A stretch of DNA of 7,094 bases from the NCBI GenBank assembly GCA_009392075.1, contig VFHG01000077.1, forward strand, positions 1 through 7,094. The letters run 5' to 3'. Of the stretch, positions 1 through 6,520 are shown piece after piece. The DNA comes from SAR202 cluster bacterium. GTDB taxonomy: Bacteria > Chloroflexota > Dehalococcoidia > UBA3495. The notes under the pieces are model-generated. The model was not told the DNA's origin. It did not search any database and worked only from the letters and a program-made list of their open reading frames with translations. Position 1 is the first letter of the stretch; every line of letters begins with the position of its first letter. The position numbers and the translations under genes are program-made.

Positions 1-40
1 GGTCGGTCTTAGGAAATTCGTCTTTCACGATAAAACGCGC

Positions 41-919
41 CTAGCGCCTGCCGGCCTTGATGGCGTCGGCGAAATCGAGCAGGTTCTGGGCTCGTTTCAC
101 CACCGGCACGTCGACCATGCGGCCGTCCATGGCCAGAGACCCACGTCCCGCGGATTCGGCCTCGTCCCAGGCCTCCATGATCTTCTGGGCGTAGGAGACT
201 TCTTCGTCTGACGGGCTGAAAACTTCGTTGATTATGTCAAGCTGGGCGGGGTGGATGGCGTGCTTGCCGGTGTAGCCCATCTGCCGTGCCCGGTGGGCGT
301 CGGCCCGCAGCGCGTCAGGGTCCTGGAACAAGACGAATGGCGAGTCAAGTGACGCCACATTGGCTGCCCTGGCCGCCACGGGCACCAAAGACCGTGGGAC
401 CTGTATCTCTTCGCCGGTATCAGACCGCTCGATACCCATGTCGTTGGTGAAATCTTCTGCGCCGAAAGCCAAGGCGATCACCCGCTGCGATGCAATCGCG
501 ATGTCACGAGCGTCGACCAACGCGCTAGCGGTTTCGACCCAAGCTGATATTTTGATCGAACCCTGTTCCACGCCCGCCGCCGGTTCGATTGCGCTCAGCA
601 TCCGGTCAACGTCGCGGATGTTCCAGGTGGACTCCACCTTGCCCACGCTTATGCCGTACAAGTCGGGCGAGACAACAACCTCTAACTCGGATCGGGTCAA
701 CCCGGTATCCAAGGAATTCACCCGGACCATGACCCGTTGACCCTCGCGCCGGAGGGTGGGCACCCAGTCCTTGGCCAGGTCCCTGGCGACGGTCTTCTCG
801 CCCGGTGGAACGGAGTCCTCTAAGTCCACCATGACCACATCGGCTTTGAACGACTTGGCCCGCTCCAGCATATTTTCCCGATTGCCAGGCACAAAGATAA
901 CGCTGCGAATTAATTCCAT
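41..919 (-). CDS. HpcH/HpaI aldolase/citrate lyase family CoA-ester lyase (CitE/CLYBL-like)
   Basis: A 292-residue TIM-barrel lyase of the CitE / malyl-CoA / citramalyl-CoA lyase family, which cleaves or forms a C-C bond in a CoA thioester with Mg2+ in the cytoplasm. Visible family motifs, in order: SVIFVPGN at 6-13; DLEDSVP at 32-38 followed by EK..AR; VRVN at 65-68, whose Arg66 is a likely carboxylate or CoA contact; GISVGKVES at 89-97; WVETA at 127-131, where Glu129 is the likely metal ligand; FGAEDF at 152-157, where Asp156 is the second likely ligand; and GYTGKHAIHP at 215-224. The C-terminal DGRMVDVPVV (265-274) matches the lid that supplies a catalytic Asp (here Asp265) in CLYBL and malyl-CoA lyases. 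Length is normal for single-domain members. The frame is open back to an ATG at 1039, but that start would overlap the end of polA and add 40 non-conserved residues; the ATG at 919 puts the protein directly at the conserved RSxxFVPG. The SD there is modest (AGGA about 13 nt upstream). It lies 89 nt after polA on the same strand. The exact substrate (malyl-, citramalyl- or another CoA ester) cannot be told from sequence alone. Confidence 0.88.
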   Translation of the reverse strand: MELIRSVIFVPGNRENMLERAKSFKADVVMVDLEDSVPPGEKTVARDLAKDWVPTLRREGQRVMVRVNSLDTGLTRSELEVVVSPDLYGISVGKVESTWNIRDVDRMLSAIEPAAGVEQGSIKISAWVETASALVDARDIAIASQRVIALAFGAEDFTNDMGIERSDTGEEIQVPRSLVPVAARAANVASLDSPFVLFQDPDALRADAHRARQMGYTGKHAIHPAQLDIINEVFSPSDEEVSYAQKIMEAWDEAESAGRGSLAMDGRMVDVPVVKRAQNLLDFADAIKAGRR

Positions 920-940
920 GTTCGATTGATTGTCCTGTTC

Positions 941-960
941 GCTGCGGGTGATCCCGCAGC
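941..960 (-). other. Perfect hairpin between polA and the CoA-ester lyase
   Basis: GCTGCGGG and CCCGCAGC form a perfect 8-bp, GC-rich stem around a 4-nt loop. It sits 48 nt past the polA stop and 21 nt before the lyase start codon. No U-run follows it on the minus strand (GAACAGGACAATC comes next), so it is not a canonical intrinsic terminator. It could be a weak or factor-assisted terminator, an mRNA-processing or stability element, or a structure that tunes lyase translation. The inverted repeat is seen directly; its role is inferred. Confidence 0.5.
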
Positions 961-1008
961 ATAATGATTTCGGCTTCAGTCGTGCTAGGTAAGCGCGGCC
1001 CTGCCGCC

Positions 1009-3840
1009 CTACTCCATATCTCCCCAGGTTGGTCCCCACTTGGCGTCTACTTTTAGGGTTACGTCTAGCTCCATGGCTGCGGGCATCTCGTCGAAGACCA
1101 GGTCTTTTAGGGCGTCCATCTCTTCTTTGGGCATCTCGAAGACTAGTTCGTCATGCACCTGCAACAGCATCTTGGTGCGTAGGCCTTCGGCGTCCAACCG
1201 GTTCTGGACCCGAATCATGGCCAGCTTCATGATGTCGGCGGCCGTGCCCTGGATGGGCATGTTGATGGCCATGCGTTCGGCTCCGCCCCGGACGTTGAAG
1301 TTGGGGTGATTAATGTCTGGCAGGTGTCGGCGGCGGCCCAGTAGGGTCTCTACGTAACGAGTCTCTCTAGCTTGAATTTTCACCGTTTCCAAATAATCGT
1401 TTATGCGTGGGTATTTGGTGAAGTAGGCCTCGATGAACGATGCCCCCTCATCTCTGCTGAAGCCTGTTTGCATTGATATGCCGTGGGCGGACAGGCCGTA
1501 GATCACACCAAAATTCAGCACCTTGGCTATGCGGCGTTGTTCCGCGTCCACATCGTTCAACGGAACATCGAACATCAACGAAGCCGTAGACGAGTGGATG
1601 TCTTCGCCCCGCTGGAAGGCCTCCAACAAGCCCGGGTCCTGGGATAGGTGAGCCAGCACCCGCAACTCGATTTGGGAGTAGTCAGCGGAGAACAGCAGCC
1701 AATCCGGCGAGTCAGCCACGAACGCCTTCCTAACCTGGCGTCCCATCTCGGTGCGGATGGGTATGTTCTGCAGATTGGGATCACTGCTAGACATGCGCCC
1801 CGTGGCTGAGCCGGTCTGGCTGTAGCTGGTATGCACTCGGCCTGTCGTTGGGTTTACCATGTCTGGAAGGGCATCCAAATAAGTCGACTTCAGCTTGGAC
1901 ACCTGGCGGTATTCTAGGATCTGATCCACCACCGGATGCAGGCCCTTCAATCCTTCCAGGGAGTTGGCATCGGTGGAGTACCCGGTCCTAGTGCGTTTGG
2001 TCTTAGGCAGGCCGATCTCATTGAAAAGAACGTCGCTCAGCTGTTGCGGCGAGTTGATATTCACTGTGTGGCCGATAGACTTGTAGAGTTCTTCTTCCGT
2101 CTGGAACATCTGCTCCCGGAGGTCCTCCGACATCTCGCGCAGGGCGGCAGCGTCTAGCTTGATGCCGTGGCGCTGCATGATGACCAGCACCGGGACTAGG
2201 GGCATCTCCATGTCGGTCATCAGCGAGCTCAAGCCCTCCCGGACAACAGGTTCCTCGAAGGCCAGGCGGAGACGTCCGGTCATATCGGCGTCGGCAGCGG
2301 CGTAGGGCGCGGCCTGGGTGATGTCCACCTTGTCAAAGGTGATCTGCTTGCGGCCGGTGCCAATCAGTTTAGCGATCGGCGTCATCTCCTGGCCTAAGAT
2401 GTCCTGCGCCAGGCCTTTCAGGCCCAATTGGACATGGCTGAGGAGATGGGCGGCAACCATGGTGTCGAAATCGACCCCTTGGCAGATTATGCCGTGGCTG
2501 GCCAGTATCGTCATATCGTAATTGGCGTTATGGGCGCACTTGCTGATATCCGGCGACTCGAACAACGGGCGCACCGCCGCCAGCACCTCTTCCATGGGCA
2601 ACTGTTCGCCCTCTTGATGGGCCACCGGCACGTACCAAGCAACCGACGGTTCGGTGGAGAAGCTGATGCCGACCAAGCCGGCCTGCACCGCATCGAGACC
2701 CGTGGTCTCAGTATCGAAGGAGAAGCTTCCGGCCTCATGCAATACCGCCAGCATCTGGTCCAACTGTTCCTTTGTCTGCACCACCGTGTAATTGGCGCCC
2801 TCACCTGGGGCCTGGGCAGGGGAAGATACATCTGCGGATGAGCCCTGAGACCCGCCAGTTTCCGGGATGCGGGGAATGACGGTGAAGAATTCAAGCTCGG
2901 TCATCAAGTCGACCACCGCGGTCCGGTCGAAATCGCCAAACTTAGCCTTTTCTAGGTCCAGCTCCACTGGGCTCTCTCGGTCGATGGTCATCAGTTCCCG
3001 GTTCGAGAATGCCCGGTCCTTGAACTCCTCCAGAGACTGTTTAACGCTGGGGCGGGTTACCTCTTCAAGATGCTCGTAGATACCTTCGAGATTCTGGTAG
3101 TCGTTGAGCAGGGCGATGGCCGTTTTCTCTCCAACTTTGGGAACACCGGGGATATTGTCCGAGGTGTCGCCAAGCAGGGCCTTGAAATCGGTCTGCTGTG
3201 AGGCAGTAAGGCCCGAATAACGCTCGGAAAGCGCTGCCTCGTCATAAACTTTTCGGTCTTGAATGCTGGAGGCCAGGTCAACTCTGACCTTAGGTGAGAT
3301 CAACTGGAATGTATCCCGGTCGCCGGTTAGGATGACCGAATCGAGGCCCATCTTTTCGGCCTGTACAGACAGGGTTCCAATGACGTCGTCTGCTTCCCAA
3401 CCCTCCAGTTCGAACACAGCAACGCCGAAGGCCTCCATCAGCTGCTTCACGCGGCCGAATTGGGGCCGAAGTTCTTCGGGCGTCGATTCCCGCTGGGCCT
3501 TGTATTCGGGGAATTGCTTGTGACGGAAGGTGGGCGCTGACATATCGAATGCGATGGCGCAATAAGCGGGGTTCCATTCGTTGAGCGCCCGTAGGAACAC
3601 GTTGGCGAACCCATAGACCCCGGTCACGTCCTCGCCGGTGGCATTCACTGTCAGATGCCGCTGGGTGGAGATCGCCCTGAAAGAACGATGGACCATGGCG
3701 TGACCGTCCATGATCATCAGCAGGGGCTCACGTTCTATCGACGCTGGCGCGGCAGGCGTCACCGGCGCAACCGGAGCGGCAGCAACTTCTACCTGATCGT
3801 CTCCAAACATGGGAAGGGTATGGGCTTGTTCATCCGCCAT
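1009..3840 (-). CDS. polA: DNA polymerase I, three-domain with proofreading
   Basis: A 943-residue family A DNA polymerase for Okazaki-fragment maturation and repair gap filling. The 5'-3' exonuclease domain (about 40-325) keeps its acidic metal ligands: Asp45 in MDGH, Asp99 in AFD, EADD at 149-152, GDRD at 173-176 and GDTSDNIPGVPKVG at 224-237 with the helix-hairpin-helix. A Gly/Ser/Pro-rich linker (about 328-349) leads to the 3'-5' exonuclease domain. That domain is catalytically intact: Asp376/Glu378 in FDTETTG, Asn438/Asp442 in HNANYD, Tyr513/Asp517 in YAAAD. The polymerase domain has motif A DYSQIELR (Asp720), motif B RRIAKVLNFGVIYG (Lys773, Phe777, Tyr781) and motif C VHDE (896-898). 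Phe777 sits at the position of E. coli Phe762, which in that family disfavours dideoxynucleotides. The first 40 residues are an Ala/Pro/Val-rich extension before the usual start of the fold. The start at 3840 is backed by the SD GAGGTG (3846-3851) 5 nt upstream. A TATAAT box lies further upstream, and the lyase gene follows in the same direction. Confidence 0.98.
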   Translation of the reverse strand: MADEQAHTLPMFGDDQVEVAAAPVAPVTPAAPASIEREPLLMIMDGHAMVHRSFRAISTQRHLTVNATGEDVTGVYGFANVFLRALNEWNPAYCAIAFDMSAPTFRHKQFPEYKAQRESTPEELRPQFGRVKQLMEAFGVAVFELEGWEADDVIGTLSVQAEKMGLDSVILTGDRDTFQLISPKVRVDLASSIQDRKVYDEAALSERYSGLTASQQTDFKALLGDTSDNIPGVPKVGEKTAIALLNDYQNLEGIYEHLEEVTRPSVKQSLEEFKDRAFSNRELMTIDRESPVELDLEKAKFGDFDRTAVVDLMTELEFFTVIPRIPETGGSQGSSADVSSPAQAPGEGANYTVVQTKEQLDQMLAVLHEAGSFSFDTETTGLDAVQAGLVGISFSTEPSVAWYVPVAHQEGEQLPMEEVLAAVRPLFESPDISKCAHNANYDMTILASHGIICQGVDFDTMVAAHLLSHVQLGLKGLAQDILGQEMTPIAKLIGTGRKQITFDKVDITQAAPYAAADADMTGRLRLAFEEPVVREGLSSLMTDMEMPLVPVLVIMQRHGIKLDAAALREMSEDLREQMFQTEEELYKSIGHTVNINSPQQLSDVLFNEIGLPKTKRTRTGYSTDANSLEGLKGLHPVVDQILEYRQVSKLKSTYLDALPDMVNPTTGRVHTSYSQTGSATGRMSSSDPNLQNIPIRTEMGRQVRKAFVADSPDWLLFSADYSQIELRVLAHLSQDPGLLEAFQRGEDIHSSTASLMFDVPLNDVDAEQRRIAKVLNFGVIYGLSAHGISMQTGFSRDEGASFIEAYFTKYPRINDYLETVKIQARETRYVETLLGRRRHLPDINHPNFNVRGGAERMAINMPIQGTAADIMKLAMIRVQNRLDAEGLRTKMLLQVHDELVFEMPKEEMDALKDLVFDEMPAAMELDVTLKVDAKWGPTWGDME

Positions 3841-3897
3841 AACGGCACCTCGGATCAGTTCCGGCTAGCTTGGAAAACGGGCGGCTCAGGTGGCTGC

Positions 3898-3903
3898 ATT
3901 ATA
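3898..3903 (-). promoter_or_regulatory. Candidate -10 box of the polA promoter
   Basis: Read on the minus strand, this is a perfect TATAAT hexamer 57 nt before the polA ATG, which would give a leader of about 50 nt. No good TTGACA lies at 16-18 nt spacing. A CTGACA is present, but 26 nt upstream, which is too far. The call therefore rests on the -10 match and its position in the intergenic region between divergent genes. Confidence 0.45.
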
Positions 3904-4047
3904 CATTAACGTCTCCGTCCCCCTGGCGGTGTCAGTGGCATCATGTTCTTGGACCACCTCACTACCTCAGACCGCCCCATGTTAAAATACAGGCTGAATC
4001 ATGAAGCGACCAATAAAGGCCGCTCTGGGACTGGAACGACTAAAGCT

Positions 4048-4362
4048 GTGCCTCTTTACGAATACCGCTGCAATGACTGCCAACAAGTGACCTCTGTTTT
4101 GGTCCGGACCCCGTCCGCCAACAAACAGCCGACCTGCGAACATTGCCAAAGCGCGAAGATGGAGAAGCTGATCTCGAAATTCTCCTTCAAGGCGTCTTGG
4201 GGCGACAGTCTCAACTGGGCGCCCAGCCGAGAGACGACCAGCGATGTGGATGACAGCAGCGGGGCCAGTATCGACAAATACATGGGCCGAATCAAGAAGG
4301 AAATGGGCGGCCAAACTACCTCAGATTTCAACCGCGAACGCCGGGACATGAAAAACTCGTAA
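4048..4362 (+). CDS. FmdB-type zinc-ribbon protein, first copy
   Basis: A small protein of 104 residues if translation starts at the GTG. It begins with the family signature PLYEYRC, and its CxxC...CxxC ribbon uses Cys8, Cys11, Cys30 and Cys33, which should bind one Zn2+. After the ribbon comes a hydrophilic tail (about 45-104) rich in Ser, Asp and Lys, with no membrane segment. The family is named after FmdB, a putative regulator of formamidase/amide genes; its biochemical role is poorly known. Start choice: the frame is open back to an ATG at 3943, but FmdB proteins normally begin MPxYEYxC, so GTG at 4048 fits best, although its SD is weak (GGA about 12 nt upstream). The long form of 139 residues cannot be excluded. 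It lies divergent from polA, and a second ribbon protein with identical Cys spacing follows 58 nt downstream. An AT-rich TTAAAAT at 3982-3988 might be part of its promoter, but no matching -35 is seen. Confidence 0.82.
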   Translation: MPLYEYRCNDCQQVTSVLVRTPSANKQPTCEHCQSAKMEKLISKFSFKASWGDSLNWAPSRETTSDVDDSSGASIDKYMGRIKKEMGGQTTSDFNRERRDMKNS

Positions 4363-4366
4363 CGAT

Positions 4367-4399
4367 TGAAAGCTGTCACCTATCGGTGGTCAGCTTTCA
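4367..4399 (+). terminator. Hairpin between the two zinc-ribbon genes, possible weak terminator
   Basis: TGAAAGCTG (4367-4375) pairs perfectly with CAGCTTTCA (4391-4399), and CACC with GGTG above it. A small asymmetric internal loop separates the two stems, and the apex is TATC. It begins 4 nt after the stop codon at 4360-4362 and is followed by GGTTTT, a short U-run. This could give partial termination or protect the 3' end of the first transcript, while the SD of the next gene lies just beyond it. The inverted repeat is clear; termination activity is inferred and may be partial. Confidence 0.5.
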
Positions 4400-4420
4400 G
4401 GTTTTCGGAGATGGCTCTCG

Positions 4421-4762
4421 ATGCCTATATATGAATACCGCTGCCAGGCCTGCGCGAAGGTCTCATCGTTCTTCCTGAGGTCTATCAACAGTGAATTAGA
4501 GCCGGTCTGCTCCCACTGTCAGAGCAAAAACATGGAGCGGCGTATGTCTCCGTTCGCCATGGGCAAGACCGTAGGCTCGGTCCACGAGAAATTCGCCCCG
4601 GGCAGCGAACACCGTTCTCCCGATTACTACGGCGACCCCAGAAACATCGGTCGCGGCGTGGAAGACACATTCACCAAATTCGGCATGGAGATGCCACAGA
4701 CCGTGCGAGACAACATAGACGCCGCCCGCTCCGGAGAAACACCCAAGGGTTTGGAGCTATGA
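4421..4762 (+). CDS. FmdB-type zinc-ribbon protein, second copy
   Basis: A 113-residue protein starting MPIYEYRC, with Cys8, Cys11, Cys30 and Cys33 at exactly the spacing of the upstream copy, so a single zinc site is expected. The N-terminal 40 residues of the two proteins align without gaps, while the tails differ. This one carries a charged stretch ending in a likely amphipathic helix (about 75-105, around DPRNIGR and VRDNIDAAR). No signal peptide or membrane segment is visible. The start is supported by GGAG at 4407-4410, 10 nt upstream, and by the conserved N-terminus. Its stop codon overlaps the start of the thiamine-phosphate synthase gene as ATGA, so the two are translationally coupled. 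A regulatory or protein-interaction role is likely for the family, but the function is unknown. Confidence 0.87.
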   Translation: MPIYEYRCQACAKVSSFFLRSINSELEPVCSHCQSKNMERRMSPFAMGKTVGSVHEKFAPGSEHRSPDYYGDPRNIGRGVEDTFTKFGMEMPQTVRDNIDAARSGETPKGLEL

Positions 4763-5748
4763 CCAGCGCCGGTCCCAACCCCAGTCAAAGCCATTACCAG
4801 GTCATCTTCCACTGCATCGAATCTGCGTCCCGGTTCGTCCCACCAGTACTATCGCCCGCACCGGCCCTGCAGGATCTGCGCGACTTGATTCCGTCTCTGC
4901 CCGCCGCCTCGGCCATGGCCGAGACTGACGACGGCCCGCCCACGTCGGCACAACAAACCCTGGAGCTGGTCGGGGTGGCTGCCGAGATGTTATCCCACCT
5001 GGATGAGTCATCTTCCGCCAACCCCCTTGGCTGGGAGACTGTGTCCGGAATCGGCCGCGTCCTAGACGAACTCACCGGTCAACTCGGTGCTACCGTGCGC
5101 CGGGAGAAAGCGGACTTGGTGCGAGGACTTTACGTGATAATCGACCCTCAGGTCACCGGTGGCCGCGACCCGCTAACCATCGCCCAGGCTGCCATCCAAG
5201 GCGGGGCGCGGATGCTGCAACTTAGGGACAAACTCCGGGACAAGGGCGAATCTCTGCCCCTAGCCCGTGAACTGCAAACACTTTGCCACCAGGCGGGCGC
5301 GTCACTGATCCTAAACGACCACGCCGACGTTGCGGCCATCGTTGGCGCGGCGGGACTCCATGTGGGCCAGACCGACCTGCCCGTGGAACAAGCCAGGCAG
5401 GTGCTGGCGCCGCACCAAGTGTTGGGCCGGTCCAACCATGAGATCGAAGAACTGGTGGAATCCGAGCGGATGGGCGCTGATCACGTGGCCTTCGGCGCCA
5501 TCTACCACACAGACACCAAGGGAGTGGGGCGCCCTCCTCAGGGCATCGACCGGCTACTGGTGGCCCGGGAAACAGCACAAACGCCATTGGTGGCAATCGG
5601 CGGCATCAACGCCGAGAACGCCGCGCCGGTCATCGAGGCCGGGGCCGACGCCATCTGCGTAACGGCCGCTGTAGGATCAGCGGCGGAGCCCGAGGCTGCC
5701 GCCGCCAAGCTGGTTAAAGTGATTGAAGAGGCAGGAGGGCGAGTCTGA
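4759..5748 (+). CDS. thiE: Thiamine-phosphate synthase with an N-terminal extension
   Basis: A 329-residue protein. The C-terminal part (about 122-326) is a complete ThiE TIM barrel, which joins HMP-pyrophosphate and thiazole phosphate into thiamine monophosphate in the cytoplasm. Expected active-site residues are present: QLRDK at 154-158 (Arg156, Lys158), Asn186-Asp187 for pyrophosphate/Mg2+, HVGQTD at 201-206 (Asp206), Ser225 in GRSNH, HTDTK at 250-254 (Thr251, Lys254), and VAIGGI at 278-283. Spacings agree with those I recall for the B. subtilis enzyme. Residues 1-121 are extra compared with the usual ThiE of about 210 residues; 64-115 look helical. They do not resemble the ThiD2 domain fused to cyanobacterial ThiE, and I do not recognise them. 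The start at 4759 is supported by the ATGA overlap with the upstream gene and AAGGG 9 nt before it. In-frame GTG codons at 5095 and 5119 could give a short form but lack equal support. It overlaps the translin-family gene by 1 nt. Confidence 0.93.
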   Translation: MTSAGPNPSQSHYQVIFHCIESASRFVPPVLSPAPALQDLRDLIPSLPAASAMAETDDGPPTSAQQTLELVGVAAEMLSHLDESSSANPLGWETVSGIGRVLDELTGQLGATVRREKADLVRGLYVIIDPQVTGGRDPLTIAQAAIQGGARMLQLRDKLRDKGESLPLARELQTLCHQAGASLILNDHADVAAIVGAAGLHVGQTDLPVEQARQVLAPHQVLGRSNHEIEELVESERMGADHVAFGAIYHTDTKGVGRPPQGIDRLLVARETAQTPLVAIGGINAENAAPVIEAGADAICVTAAVGSAAEPEAAAAKLVKVIEEAGGRV

Positions 5749-6398
5749 TGCCATCTCGTTATAGCGCTGACCTATCAGCCATCGGAACCTCCGTAATCAA
5801 CGAGCTTACCGAGTTAAACCGAGACCGGGAGCTGGCATTGTCGGTTTCCCGAGAGGTTGTGCGGTTCTCCGCCAACGCCATCCGGGCCGTTCACCGCGGC
5901 GAATTCGAAGACGCCCGTGACCTGATTGGCAAGGGCGACGCCCGGCTGCGCGAGGCGGGCCATATCCAGGAAACCAGTCCCCAGATATTCAATGCCGGGT
6001 TCATGAACGACGCCCGAAAAGAGTTCACTGAAGCCAACGTAACGCTGGCGGTAATCTCGGGCGCCAAGATCCCGACCATCAGCGACCTCAAGGTGGACGC
6101 AGGGGCCTATATCAACGGTATGGCGGAGGTTATCGGCGAACTGCGCCGTTACATCCTAGACGCACTACGGCGGGACGCCATCGACGGCTGCCAAGAGTTC
6201 ATGGACATCATGGACGAGATGTACAGCGTGCTCGTGACGATTGACTTTCCAGAGGGCGTGACCAGCGGACTCCGGCGCAATACCGACGCCATGCGCGGCG
6301 TGTTGGAGCGCACCCGGGGGGACCTGACCATGGCCCTTCGCCAGCATTCGTTGGAGGCCCGCCTCGCTGAATGGGAGAACAACCGGAACGGCGCCTAA
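5748..6398 (+). CDS. Translin family protein (C3PO-like RNA-binding/RNase candidate)
   Basis: A 216-residue, mostly alpha-helical protein with the translin/TRAX pattern: RELALSVSREVVRFSANAIR (27-46) followed by HRGEF; an EFTE motif at 92-95; GMAEVIGELRRYILDALRR (124-142); and FPEGVTSGLRRNTD (167-180) leading into RTRGDLTMA (188-196). Eukaryotic translin and TRAX form the octameric C3PO nuclease, and archaeal homologues form similar RNA-cleaving barrels. Glu92 and Glu95 match in spacing the ExxE pair that, as I recall, is catalytic in TRAX, so RNase activity is possible but inferred. The start is firm: TGATG overlap with thiE and a strong SD AGGAGGG (5733-5739) 8 nt upstream. It is the last gene of the plus-strand cluster; no clear terminator follows, and the next gene has its own promoter. 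Bacterial members are uncommon and their role is unknown; coupling to thiE is suggestive only. Confidence 0.85.
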   Translation: MPSRYSADLSAIGTSVINELTELNRDRELALSVSREVVRFSANAIRAVHRGEFEDARDLIGKGDARLREAGHIQETSPQIFNAGFMNDARKEFTEANVTLAVISGAKIPTISDLKVDAGAYINGMAEVIGELRRYILDALRRDAIDGCQEFMDIMDEMYSVLVTIDFPEGVTSGLRRNTDAMRGVLERTRGDLTMALRQHSLEARLAEWENNRNGA

Positions 6399-6419
6399 AT
6401 TTAGTATCAGCGTGCGAAA

Positions 6420-6454
6420 TTGACATTGACATAGCTCGGGGCCGAATCTACGAT
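6420..6454 (+). promoter_or_regulatory. Sigma70-type promoter of the gentisate dioxygenase gene
   Basis: Two tandem TTGACA hexamers abut here (6420-6425 and 6426-6431). The second is exactly 17 nt from TACGAT (6449-6454), a 4/6 match to the -10 consensus. Transcription would start near 6461, leaving a leader of about 60 nt before the ATG at 6521. A short inverted repeat, GTTCG...CGAAC, lies in the leader and could be an operator, though it is weak. The promoter suggests the dioxygenase is expressed separately from the thiE-translin cluster. Confidence 0.55.
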
Positions 6455-6520
6455 TCTCCAGACCCGTTCGGCCTGCCTTAAAAGCGAACCGTCCAGCGAA
6501 TCATCTCAGGGAGCAGAAAA

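Noticed and set aside
1..28. A possible start of another minus-strand gene, GTG at 28, reading off the left edge (VKDEFPKTD).
   Set aside because: Only nine codons are visible and there is no convincing SD, so it cannot be supported.
920..1039. Upstream ATG at 1039 extending the CoA-ester lyase by 40 residues.
   Set aside because: The extension would overlap the polA coding end and cross the hairpin, and family members start at the RSxxFVPG segment reached from the ATG at 919.
2428..2841. A 137-residue open frame on the plus strand inside polA.
   Set aside because: It is fully antisense to the conserved exonuclease/polymerase coding sequence, has no recognisable domain, and is a typical shadow frame of a GC-rich gene.
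3943..4047. ATG at 3943 extending the first zinc-ribbon protein by 35 residues.
   Set aside because: FmdB proteins start at MPxYEYxC; the extra segment has no visible family feature and covers likely promoter sequence. It is kept as a low-probability alternative.
3982..4314. A 110-residue minus-strand open frame opposite the first zinc-ribbon gene.
   Set aside because: The plus strand encodes a clear CxxC...CxxC FmdB protein; the opposite frame shows no motif.
4759..4830. TPP riboswitch before the thiamine gene.
   Set aside because: thiE overlaps the upstream coding sequence, and no CUGAGA-type THI-box core was noticed upstream of the cluster between 3904 and 4047.
4759..5121. ThiD2 domain fused to ThiE as in some cyanobacteria.
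   Set aside because: The expected DANLNRAREGLRVxE-like signature is absent from residues 1-121.
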